Origin: Carposina sasakii
Taxonomy: Eukaryota; Arthropoda; Insecta; Lepidoptera; Carposinidae
DNA length: 64,000 nucleotides
Direction: 5' to 3'
Assembly (NCBI GenBank): GCA_014607495.2
Contig: CP053157.1
Location: 8,246,001-8,310,000, forward strand
The notes beneath the pieces are model-generated. The model was not told the DNA's origin. It was given only the letters and a program-made list of their open reading frames with translations, and did no database searches. Made by a program: the position numbers and the translations under genes. Below, one piece after another: positions 32,809-44,700 of this stretch (position 1 is its first letter; every line of letters starts with the position of its first letter).

Positions 32809-35670
32809 TTACAAATAGAAGACTCCTTGCAAGTCCTCCACCGCTGGCAATTTGCCCAAAAGGCTGGCAGCGTTGCCCCGCTGGATAGCGAGGCTTACTC
32901 GCTGTCCAAAAAATGAGCCAGCCCTCAGGTCAGGAGATGCCTCGACCAACCTTTTCGAAATATCCTTAAAAAGGTTGTGGGCTCCTGGACCCCATGGTTT
33001 CAACCCCAAACGGCTCAAATAGGTAGTCACCACTGAGGTTTGCGTATTTGCGTCGTTTGAGGATTTCAGCTGCATTGGCCGCAGAGCCACTTTTGATTGT
33101 TGTGCCTGAGAGATGGGACGCTGCTAAGGTGTCAACGCAGGTTGCGTCCCACACCAGAGAGCGCCCCATCTTCCAAGGCACGAGGGTCATGCCGTCGGGT
33201 CTCTTGCCATCGTCGCGCACCAGGCCAACAGGTTCTAGTACTGATGGTACCCCGGCGGTGGAAAGAGCCCGGCGGATGACGTCATTTAAATTGGCGTGGC
33301 GGGATATGTGGCCAGCGCTTCTTATACATGAGAGGCCATGGTGGCCTTGTTGGTCGACGACATCGCCACAACGGCAGCGATGGAGGACGTTGCATGGTGC
33401 ACCTAAACGGAGGGAGGTCGCAATGCGGAAAGTGGTCCGGTCTAGGAGGGTGCCGATATGGGGGATGGTAGAGCCTGAAGCCACAGACCCGACTTCCACT
33501 CGCCTAAGGCTAAGAGACGGGCACGCTCTGCAGAACTGGCTGACGTTTCTAAGAGATTATTCCGTACCAGTTTGCAGAGTGGCTCGTCCCAAAGCCATTG
33601 CGAGCAAGGATTTGAAGGCTCCACACCGTTTGGGCAGGCCAATTCCCAGGCATTTTTAGCTTCAGCCGTGAACGGTATTTCCGGTTGCGGTTGTTTGAGA
33701 ATTTTGGCTACTAAGGTTTGAACGCTATGGGCTGAAGATAGAAAAGCTGGGAGTGAAACACTGGAAATTTTACGGACACCCAGTCCCCCAAATATGATCG
33801 GTAGAGAGGCTTGTGCCCATGAGCGGTTATTCAGACTGATGTTTATTATGGAGGAAAAAGTGTTTTTTATTGTTGTGTCTAAAATGGATAGGAGATCTGG
33901 AAATTTCCAAAGCTGACAGCAGCGGAGTGTATACATGAATTTTGGTGCAAAAAGACAGTGCCGAATGATGAAGTATGCCATGTGGGTGTTGATTTTAAAA
34001 AGGCGATCTGACACATCCGCGAAGTTTTGAATTTTGTCTTCTACAAAAGACGGAAGCGATTCGTCCATGATGGGCGAACCTAATAGACGAAGCGAGCTTC
34101 TGTCGACTATTGTTAAATTTGGGGCAAGCATGTTAAAATCCGAAATAATGGTGGAGCGAACTGGGTTTGAAGCAGGAACATATAGCTCACATTTGGGTGT
34201 ATTGAGTTCTAGCCCAATAAGCTGCAGTTCCTGCCTCAGTAGTTTTAGGTCACTTAGGACAGTACTCGCTTCGCCTCCCAGGGTGCCATCATCGAGATAC
34301 CACACGTTAAATTTAGATTTCATTTTTTCAATAATTGGATGGATAGCCAAACTAAAAATCGCCGGCCCCAAGGGGTCGCCCTGTTGGCAGCCTACGGCCG
34401 AAAGTAGTAAATTATTCTTGTAGAGCAGATTCGTGGGTGCACTGTAGCACTGCCAAAGAAAATTATAAATAGACGGGGTTTAAAATTTTATTTGTGTCAA
34501 GAGGGCGCCCCTATCAACGGTGTTAAAAGCGTTCTTTATATCCACCTTCATTAACACCCAGTCACCCTGGTCGCATAGGAAGGCGCGAAGTGAGTGTACG
34601 GCAGCCTCGCAGCCCCCCCTCGAGCCGAAGCCCAATTGGTGTGGTTGAAAATGTTTGGCTAGGTCATCGGCGGCGCTCCTGCAGCACATTTTGGCAACGA
34701 GACGGCGGAAGGTTGTGCCTACAGCGATAGGCCTGATTCCGCCATCTCTTTTCCTCAGTGCGCACAAGTTTGCTCCGTATAGGGTTGTGACTACGTCGGC
34801 GCAAACTTTACCTGAGAGCATTAGATTTGCCATGGCCGTTAGCTCCTTCGTGAGGGCCTCGCCGGCCTCACCGCAGCCTCCAGAGATTAAATCTTTGAGG
34901 TACTGAGGCGAGATACCATCTAAGCCGCCGGCGGAGCCTCCTGGGAAGGAAAAAACGGCCTGGCGAATTGTGTCGGCGGAGACGACGAGAGCCGCATCTG
35001 TTGGGTTGGGGCTGTCAGGGAGGTTAGGGGATGCTGCTGGAGAAGAATGTTTGTCCAGGAGACTTGTCAGGGTTTCAGGTGTATCGGGGGCAATAGCATC
35101 GCTTGAAAAAAGGAGCCTTGCGGCTCCTTTAATGTCACCTTCGCTCAATTTAGATTCAATAACTTTGGAGGTATTTATGGGTGCACGATGGGATTTAGTA
35201 TTATATCTGGGAAGAGGGGTATTAGAAGAACAGTTTTCCTTAATGTGGGATGTGAGAGATGACTTATTATCTGAGTTTTTCTGCTGAACATGGAGGATGC
35301 GGAAGGCGAATGTTAATAAATGTTCCCAGGCTTCCTTTGTGTTGTATGTGGTCGCCGCACGTATTTCTGATGACAATTTTTGTACAACAGAAATACGTGC
35401 CCCTCGGGGAATTCTCTTTAAAACCGGAGTATAATTTTTAAGGGTCGAAAGATATTTCCAAAAAGGTTGGTTTGCGTTTGGATTGATAGGTGCTGAGGGA
35501 GTTGATGAAGTAGGTGTTACCTCTTTGTGGTTTTTTCCAATGTGGATTTTGAGGCCTCTCAGACCTTTAAAAAAGCGAGGTTGGGAACATTTATCACACT
35601 GAATCCAATTTTCAACCGATGCCCAATAGCATCGGTTGAAAATTACTTTTCGCCGCTTTTTGCATTGCAC
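32809..35670 (-). pseudogene. Non-LTR retrotransposon ORF with restriction-like endonuclease, disrupted
   Basis: Minus-strand ORF remnant of about 950 codons. In order: a C2H2-like finger (CDKCSQPRFFKGLRGLKIHI then GKNH); a Ser/Pro-rich linker; reverse transcriptase motifs GGSAGGLDGISPQYLKDLIS, KVDIKNAFNTVDR, QQGDPLGPAIFSLAIHPIIE and YLDDGTLGG (motif C, YLDD); a thumb; then a CxC...H...C knuckle ([17 protein letters not shown]) and RPDG...WDATCVD, a PD-(D/E)xK-type endonuclease. This order fits early-branching, R2-like LINEs. Damage: in-frame TAA at 34482-34480; a frameshift in a run of five Cs about 33467-33471; another near 33003, after GVET. No clear target duplication or poly(A) was seen. 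Names such as Utopia or Dong cannot be assigned by eye. Confidence 0.8.
35609..35642. repeat. Perfect 14-bp hairpin in the LINE N-terminal coding region
   Basis: TTTTCAACCGATGC (35609-35622) and GCATCGGTTGAAAA (35629-35642) pair perfectly around CCAATA. It overlaps codons near the start of the LINE ORF. Confidence 0.8.
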
Positions 35671-35913
35671 TCCCTAGGTCAGGTATTAGTAGTTTAGTGA
35701 TAAGTAGTAGTAGTCTGAAAAAAAAGAATATAGAACTAAGAATATAGAAAAATTATAAAAGCAGTAGCATAACGAGCATAAAACATAATCTTCATTATAT
35801 CTGGATCTTGTCATCGTAAGGATGTCAGCTATGACAGTGCTGTTGACAGACATCTCATGAGAGTTTGAATTTGTAGTTAGGTCTGCGCGTCGTCTCTATT
35901 CCTCTCTATTCCT

Positions 35914-36318
35914 TTTTTTTTGTTTAGTTTATCCCGAAGGAAAGGCAAGGGGAACTAAGCCCATACAGCCATTGTCTTTAGTAAACGATTACTGAATTTA
36001 TGATGAATGATAATGATGATGATGAATGGAAACGTCGGGAAAATCCTCAAGAACAAGTGTAAAGTTAGTCAAAATGAAAAATAATTGCAGAAACAACTTA
36101 CATGGGCCCATGAAGAGATCGTATTCCGGCTAAAGTTTTACTCAGCTTACCTGCGTATAAAACCAGGCACACGCACTAGATTCACATCACAAGTAATCAA
36201 AATATAACTTATCTACCAGAAAACATCACTTTACCGACACATGCAAGCCATTTAGAAATAATTTTTGATTTTCACAAGAAAATTACACCTGCACCCTTCC
36301 AGCTTTTCCCGCCGAATC
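35914..36318 (-). repeat. SINE-like retroposon, copy 5, with 13-bp target duplication
   Basis: Best-preserved copy. CCTCTCTATTCCT is at 35901-35913 and again at 36319-36331. The A-tail (T-run) abuts the left copy. In minus orientation the body contains ATACGCAGGTAAGCTGAG, a consensus-like 5' splice site, and a CATCATCATCATTATCATTC stretch. No A-box/B-box pair is seen. Confidence 0.9.
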
Positions 36319-36331
36319 CCTCTCTATTCCT

Positions 36332-39300
36332 ATTGAAACGCGCAGGATGCTGTCTCTGTTTTGCTGACGTTACCCGGGTGATGGTAGCTAGGCAACAGCG
36401 TTTAAGGGCGTCCAATGTTTACAAAAAAGATCACAAAAAACCGGTATGCCTCAGCTAATGGAAGTAAGTATGATCAACAAGGCTAATCCCGCAGGCGTAG
36501 TAGTAGCGTGCTGATATTTTCCGGGAAGATTTGCACATTTCTTTCACTTTAATTTGGCAGATATTCAAGTGGGTATTTAAGCGTATAGGTAGTACTGTCT
36601 AGGAAATTTTTGGGCCCAGGAAATTAATTCACTGTGTTTATAGTGCCGAATACAAATACAAATTGAACTTTATACTGGTGTAACTGTTAAAAAACTATTT
36701 TTATTTATTTAATTTGCGGGAGCGTTTTGAATACGCTATGATTGACATTTCAAAGTTAATAAGAAAATCACGAATATTTTTGTATAGGTATACTTCATAC
36801 GCAAAATAAATTGTTGTAATTTTCAAGGAAATTGTTGTTTTATCGAAATATAGAAAATAGCTTTGTCAAGAGCGGATGACAGACAGGCGGATATAGATAC
36901 TTTTGAATTTTTTTACAACGCTATTGAAATAAACCACTGTCGAGAACCTATATACATAATTTTACACTCGATATCAATTTATTCAACACACTCCACTATA
37001 ATATTCTCTGGGAATGATGTAGCACACTTATAATTAGCACATACGTTAGATGTTTAGTTGTAAGTGTAATTATTGTTGCTCTTAATGTATGTTCTGTAAG
37101 TGTGTCTAAATAAATAAATTTATTGTTCCACTTAGTATGGAGAAATTCCTAAACAAGGAAGGAATGTTCATCATAATCTTGAAAAATAAACATGTGATTT
37201 CAGAGACTCAAATTTTGTGGATAAGTTCTTTATAGTAGGTACCTACTTAGGTTCTAAATGGAACTGTGTGATAAATGAAATGTAACCTTTCGTAATGTTG
37301 GTAAGTACATTTGCATCCTTTGAATATACTTTATGATCAATAACTACATACATAGTCACAGCTGAATCCTAAAAGAGGTATGTATTCTAATAATTACAAA
37401 CCCACTTTTCACTATTTTAGTCCACCCATTTTAAGACACGTGAGGCGCTTTACATACCACCGCTTTTCGGACACTGACATACTCGTACAACCATGTCATT
37501 ATTAATAATAACGAATGATAACGGATGTTATATTACTTATAGCTTGTGTTATTTATTTATAAGTGACAGTTATGCTGAATACATATAGCCCTCCTAGGAG
37601 TATTTCCTTTGTGATATAGAAGGGTGAAGCTGGTGATTATTAAGTCCCTTAATACTTTTCAAGCAACGGTAAATAAATTTATAGACTCCAGTGTACAAAC
37701 ACAAATGACTAGAAAAAAGACTTGGATAACCTTGACCTTAGTAAGCAGAGACAATCTTGTAAAATGGGAAAAGAATAAGCGGCATAAACAATAAGCCTAT
37801 ATAAATGGATAATATGTGCTCCCTATGCTATGCCAAGGTATGTCTGTACCTAAGTATTTTTCATGACATCTTCAGAAAGGGTAAGATCATGAATGAGGTA
37901 GTATGGAGGGCCTCCATTGGAGGCTCCTACTTTTGTCGGAAGGCGACCCTTGTCAAGGGAGATTTGTAAACGAAAAAGCCTCTAATTTGGGTTGTGTTTT
38001 GACAAGTCATCTAGAGGTAAAGGCTGTTGCTTTTAAAGGAAAAGGTATCATGTCCAATTTGGTTTCCAAGACACGATAATCATATTTTCATGAATGTTAT
38101 ATAATAAAACTGTAATTGTATTACAATAGAGTGTTTGGTGTTAGTTCCGAAACATTGATTTTGTAAAAAATGACCTTTACATTTGTCGCACAGCTTAAAC
38201 AAAACATTAAATTACGAAACTTTCCTGAAAATAGGGGCTTCAAAAACTTTTAATGGCAGTTAAATCAAAGTGACTATCAGGATCAAAGGGCATATCAGTG
38301 TTCCTACCAAATATTATTAAAAAGTGAGAATTAATACGAAAATTCTTTGCCATTACGTTTTTTACTCTCTAGTTGGCAAGCTAGGATTTTAATAAGCGTA
38401 AATAATGCTATTTGAAAAGTAAAAATATCTAGGATTATTTCTTTATCTAAAACTTTATCGTGAACAAATAAAAAGTCAATTACACAATGCCGTAAGTCTT
38501 TCTTATACTAATGTACCTCTTGTAAGTATATCGGTCTAATATTATTTGAGTCCGGATAATATATTGCCGATAGATATCGTTAAAGCGCAGTTTTCGAGCT
38601 CGATAATATCTGCAAGGCCAGTAAGGCGAACAGGCGACTTCCGCAGCACCTATCTTGATCAAGCCGTAACAAACATAAAACCCAAATTGTACATCTTTTT
38701 TTTCAGTTAACAAATCCGTCGTGACGAGGGTCTAAGTGTTTTTTTCTACAAAAGAACAAATAAGAAAGATATAACGAAATCCTTCTAGATCACGTTCTGG
38801 ATCTCGATTTTTTCTATTAAGTTTTTATGGAGATATTACAGCTGATGCTCAATTCCTTGTTATGATTAGAGTCCGCAGCATTTTCACCTGCTTGAAATTG
38901 AATCTTTGTTACTTGGAGTAATATTTATGTGTAAATTTTGTTTTGCGTCTTCATTATCCGATTCTTTATGCATTGCATTATACTGTTACTGCATCTAATT
39001 GTTGGTACTCTTCCTACTAATAGGTGCTACAAAAGATATTCACGTTTTTAGATTTCTTTATAACTTTGTAGTAAAGTTTGAACAGTATATTCTTTCTACT
39101 ATATCGTAGGTTATGGGCTTGTACTATGTAAATTATTTACTGCTACTAGAGTAGCACAGAATTACTAATAGTACCTACGCTAGGTAGTTTTAGATCAGAT
39201 TGAATTGAGTTCGTACCTGAAGTAGCTCTACAAATATTAAAAATTAACAAGAATATAGCTATCTATCTACAAAATCCTAAATTAGGTGCGCAGAGCAGGT

Positions 39301-39893
39301 AATTAATTTATATTTGGCTGAGATCCTAAAATAACGAAGTCGAGAGACTTTTTATGGTCCTGAGTATAATTTAATGAGTTGAAAAAAATAAATTGTGCCC
39401 GTTAATGTGTTATGCGTAGTAATTAGAATGTAAAGAGGGTCTCAAAATTTAGAGTAATCGTTGACCTCACCTGTGCTCGACCTCAGGTAACGTTTATGTT
39501 TGATTTAATTTTGTAGGAGCGTGTTATTAAATTTAATTCAGGTCAAAGATGCGGCCATATGTAGCAATATACTTGGGAATATTTTATTAGGGGCTTCTGA
39601 AGTTCAATTCGTTTGTTTTAACTTGATCGTCAGGCGTTAGGTATTTGTTATAAACATCATTAGCAGTGAACATCAAACTTTCTTGTTTTGTTTTCTTTAA
39701 ACATTTTCGAGAGTTACTTGTTTTTAAAATAAATAGATATTTTACTAGCACGATTGCAAGTTATTTGGCTTGGCTCTCAGCTATGTTTTTGTTTGTCATT
39801 AATTTGTTCCATGGCGTATAAAAATACTGAAACACTATATAATAATTAGAAATACATAATTAATAGATGATTACCGAAATAAATACTTATTTG
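36332..39893. other. Intergenic, no gene seen
   Basis: AT-rich, no supported coding frame. Around 36895-37225 are diverged pieces of the TA-flanked MITE family (AATAAACATGTGATTTCAGA and CCACTGTCGAGAACCTATAT). Confidence 0.5.
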
Positions 39894-39897
39894 TATC
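39894..39897. other. Target-site duplication TATC, left
   Basis: TATC directly abuts the left LTR; the same four bases follow the right LTR at 47095-47098. Confidence 0.75.
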
Positions 39898-40870
39898 TAA
39901 CGGAGCAGGGGGTCCAAGAGAGTTTTTAAAAGTAGTGGCGTCGGTTCTGCCGACCCCACTATCATTGTCTACAGGTTCACTCATTGCAAATGACAACCAC
40001 ACTAAATGCAAAACAGTATTTATTTTTACACCACAAAGTATAATATTTAAATCTAAAAACCTAAATTAATTTAATTAACAGAAGTAATATTAAAAATAGC
40101 TACTCACAAGATCAACAGCTCTCCAGCAAAATTCACAATGGCAATGGCTTGGCTTCGCACATACCAGCCCTCCTCAGTTAGGATGACAGTGCGTAGTCAA
40201 TACACCTACTTATTAATACTAAACAGTACTTTGTTTAAGCTATCTTTATAGGCATACTGTTAATTATTTTAACTAATTATGGAGGCGTTTTACAAAATCA
40301 GATAATAATTATAATAAAGCTAATGAGAGTTACTTGTTGTTAAGAATATCAAATAATACGCGGAAGGCGCCATGCTTTACAAAAGCCATAGTCAAGATAC
40401 ATCCTTACAATAATTACTTAACATATTTGAAATAACTTTTTGAACAGGAATACTGTAAATGTTTTAAACTAATTATTGAAACGAATAATTAATGGTTCCA
40501 AGGAATTAAGTAATAGTTTAGACTAATAACATTTCAATTGATTTTTAATTTTTGCTAGAATGAATCCAAATCAATTTATTTATTTTAAGTTTTGTTACAA
40601 TATCATTTTAAAAACCTGTAGTTTAGCATTTGAAAATCATGTAATGAATTTAGAATTACTTCATTTATTTTACGGTATACATTAAAATTGTCTTATATGA
40701 TCAAAATGTCAACAAACATAAACAGTGATTTTATTTCTTTTTACTATAAAACTAATCTAACATTGAATAATTACGTTCGTAAATCAAATGTTAATTCATA
40801 TCAAGAATAATCAACCTACATGGCTAAGATTATTATTATAATAATGATGTGAGATGATCTTGCGTCGACA
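39898..40870 (-). repeat. 3' LTR (973 bp, without the Helitron)
   Basis: Matches the right LTR along its whole length. It carries the same ATG and first 29 gag codons as the 5' LTR, here followed by host sequence that reaches a stop within a few codons. It provides the empty site for the Helitron at 46631. Confidence 0.88.
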
Positions 40871-41284
40871 CGGCCATTTTGCGAGACAAGTGCGTGCCCA
40901 GCATCAGTCTCGATTCTGAAAATGTATAAGAGATTTCTCTGAGCTAGGTATCCTTTCACAAGTGTACACTAGCTGACAACTTGTTTGTTGGTTGCTTACA
41001 TTACGATAGAAACAGACAACATAACATAATGAAGTCCGGTACAATTTTTATATTGAGTGGTTATGTCACTGATAACAGATTCCAACAACCAAATTATCAG
41101 TCAATATGTGCAAGTATTTTAGGTTACACATTTATTTTATAAACATAAGTATTTTACATCCTAGATAAAATGATTTGTTAGGGAAGTGAGCAACTATTTA
41201 TTGTGCTTGCAAAACTCCACGCTTACTCGCACATTTTTTTTATTTTTTATTATTGCATTATTCTCATTTCTCGCTGGCAAGGAT

Positions 41285-41565
41285 GATGCTGTGGTCTGGG
41301 CGGTCTTGTACGCCGTGGTCCACAGAGGCTCTAAAGGATCAGGAAAGGACGATGCTGTGGTCTAGGCCTGTGATTTTTTTGACCGTGGTCCACAGAGGCT
41401 CTAAAAGAAAACTTTTTATATTGACTAAAGCTCACGGGTAAAATGATGCTGTGGTCTGGGCGGTCTTGTACGCCGTGGTCCACAGAGGCTCTAAAGGATT
41501 GGGGTAGGGCGATGCTGTGGTCTAGGCCTGTGATTTTTTTGACCGTGGTCCACAGAGGCTCTGAA
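41285..41565. repeat. Tandem 160-bp units forming four hairpins, in the retrotransposon 3' untranslated region
   Basis: Two units with period 160 (41285 and 41445). Each holds two subunits: the first starts GATGCTGTGGTCTGGGCGGT, the second GATGCTGTGGTCTAGGCCTG; both end CCGTGGTCCACAGAGGCTCT. In every subunit CTGTGG pairs with CCACAG; in the first type GGCG also pairs with CGCC. The units are almost identical. They lie between the gag-pol stop and the 3' LTR, so they would be in the genomic RNA. Confidence 0.8.
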
Positions 41566-41712
41566 AATGTAATTATAAGGAGGGAACCGGAAATATGAAG
41601 TTGTATAGTCTTACTATTAATGAATTATTTTGTCTACACTAAAGGAAATTTTAATGTTTTACTTTTGCTTCTAATCTAAATTATAACGGTAATAAGGAAA
41701 TAACTCACTTGT

Positions 41713-44700
41713 TTATACATCACGAAGAGAGGCGGCACAGGACATGCTCGGCTGCAGCTCGTCCAATGTGTGGATGAGCTGTGGCGTTTGTAGTCGAGAG
41801 TCATCATTACAGCTTGTCGTCTCATTATCAGCCAGTTCAGATGTCTCTTGATCTTGAGTATTCGTTGACACGGTTTCCTGCTCACCTGGCTGTGGCGCTC
41901 GGCGTAGCTGATCGTGAGCGACTTTACGTGGGCGCCCTCTACCGGTCACACGCTTCACCATGTAGCGGTCATTATCTAGGACTCTGTATATCTCATACGG
42001 CTCACTGTATTTGAGATCTAGAGAAGTTTGATTACGGGGATTGTTCTTGATAAGTACATATTCTCCTCGCAAAAACGGATGCATTTTTGCTTTGTTCTTG
42101 TCATATCGCTGCTTATCATATTGTGCTGAAGCCCTCATTTTCTGCTGCACATGTTGCTCCAGCAAGTCAAAGTCTATCGACCCAGTATCTATATTGACTA
42201 AACTTAGAAGTTCAGGCGGCACACATTGTTGACGCCGGGTCAGTAATGTGAGAGGTGCAACCCCAGTTACTCTATGCGGGGTGCAATTGAATGCAAGCTG
42301 TAGAGCTTCCAGCGCAGTCTGCCAAAGTTCTGTGTCATAGTTTTTTATAATAATAAGTGCATTTTTCAGTGTACCTATTACCCTCTCTACTTGACCGTTC
42401 GCTCGGCTTACTCCTGGCGCAATTGCATGTATGTTTATTCCGAAGTTATTGCAATACAAATGGAACTCACCGAGGAATTCGCGACCTCCATCAACTATCA
42501 CCTGTACTGGGGTACCGAATAAATGCACGACACGTTTGAGAGCTGCTAGGCTGCTGCTGGGGCTCTTGTCATTTGAGTAGCTAAGCAATATGTATTTAGT
42601 AAATGCATCGATTATTACAATTACGTACTCGTCTCTTCCTTCAGCGCTTTTTGTTCCCAACTTGCCTGTTATGTCCATGTGGATAACCTGGAATGCTGCA
42701 GTGGGCTTTTGAATCGGATGAAGTTGCGCTTGGACAGCACCAGATGGACCTTTTGAGGTTCTGCATACAACACAATTCTCTACAAACCTTCTGACGGTGG
42801 TGTTCATTTTATCAAACCAGTATGTTTCTTTCAGTTTTTGTAAGGTTTTTTCCCATCCTGGATGTTTTAGCGCGGTATGGAAAGAGTTTATCAGACTCCA
42901 CTGGAATGACTGCGGGACTACAATTAGTTTAAATGTACCAGTTATAGAATCTGTGAACGTCTTTTTAAGGACACCTTCTTCCAGGGAGTAGCCTTCAGCA
43001 GGATTATCACCGGTCATGCTATCTAGTAGCGGGCGTAGAATACTGTCTCGTCGCTGTTCGATCAGAAGCCAATCGAAATCTTTAGTTATGATGTTAACTG
43101 ATTTTTCGGCGTTTGGATTTCTGCTAAAGAAATCTGCATGCTGCAGACGCTCGCCTTTTCTATACTCTACCTCAAAGTCATAATTCTGCAGGAACGCCCA
43201 CCATCTATGAATTCGAGGAAGTAAATCCTTTTTATGCTTGGACGCCTTTAAGGCGTTACAGTCAGTTATTACCTTAAAGCTTCGGCCGTAGAGGTAATGC
43301 CGAAAATGTTTTACTGCCCGTACCACCGCCAGGGTTTCGAGCTCGTACGAATGGTAGCGGCTCTCAGCGTCAGTGGTGCGCTGGCTCATGTAGGCAACTG
43401 GATGCTGGCGATCTCCGATAGTTTGGACCAACACAGCTCCATAGCCAATGCTGCTGGCATCCGTATAAAGCTCAATTGGGGCATTCTCCTGGAAAAGCAT
43501 AAGGGTAGGCGCAGTAGAAAGATGTTGTACTATACAATTTCTAGCCTCATCATGTCTTTCGTTCCATTCCCATTTTACATCGTTTTTGGTGAGTTCGTAA
43601 AGTGGAACCATTATACGAGAGAAATTGGGAATGAACCTTCTAAAATATCCCGCTAACCCATTAAATTGCCGAACTTGTTTTACCGTTTTAGGAATAGGAG
43701 CCTTGGTTAAAGCTTCCACCTTTCTTGGGCTAGGACTTACTTGACCGTCTGTAATAATATTGCCCAAATACTCGATGGAGCGTTTAAAGAAGGCTGTTTT
43801 ATCAACATTGATTGAAAACCCGGCCTTTTGTAGAGCAATCAAAATTCTCTCAATATGAGACAAACCTTCACTAAAATTCCTACATTTAGACAGTACATCG
43901 TCAACATAAACTTGGCAAACTTGATCTGTTGAGTTAAGGAGATGAGCTAAAGCCCTGTTTATGCAACGTTGATAAACCGACACCGCATTACTAAGGCCAA
44001 ATGGCATAGTTAGATATTCAAATAAACCATCTGACGTAACAAATGCTGTTTTTTCTATGGAATTATCTGAAATAGGTATTTGGTGAAACCCAGCTGCCAT
44101 GTCCAGCGTAGAAAAATAAAATCCACCCGCCAGCTGGTCTATTTGATCGGAAATAATCGGTAATGGATAGTGATCTCTCAAAGTATTTCTATTTAGTTCA
44201 CGGTAGTCCACGCACATACGATCCTTACCATTTTTCTTTTTGACCAATATTATAGGGCTAGAAAAGGGTGATGTGCTTTCGCGGATAATATTGTGTTCAA
44301 GTAACTCGTTTATAATACCACGCACCTTTTCCCGCTCAACCGGGCTCAATCTATATGGTCTACGCTCAACACACTTGCTATTATCTTTTAAGCGGATTTC
44401 AAGCTTACCCGTATTGACACGTGTGTGGGGGTAACCATGTATAAACAAATGTTCGTATTTATTGAGCAAAATTTTTAATTCATTGATTTGATTATCATTA
44501 GTTAGATCACAATCAAGGTTATCAAATTTTTCACTCTGAGATCGTACGTGATAAACCACCGGTTCATGCACAAGTTTAGTACCCCGAGAGTTCACTATCA
44601 CACTAAGGTTTGTGTTTTCAACAAGGTTTATACCGATTAAAATGTCTGCACATACCTCGTAGTCAGGAACTACATGAAATTGAAGTTCCACCCTTAAATT

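Noticed and set aside
33048..33659. 203-aa plus-strand frame
   Set aside because: Antisense of the LINE endonuclease region.
43297..43656. Plus-strand 119-aa frame and similar ones at 41781-45828
   Set aside because: Shadows of the Gypsy gag-pol frame on the other strand.
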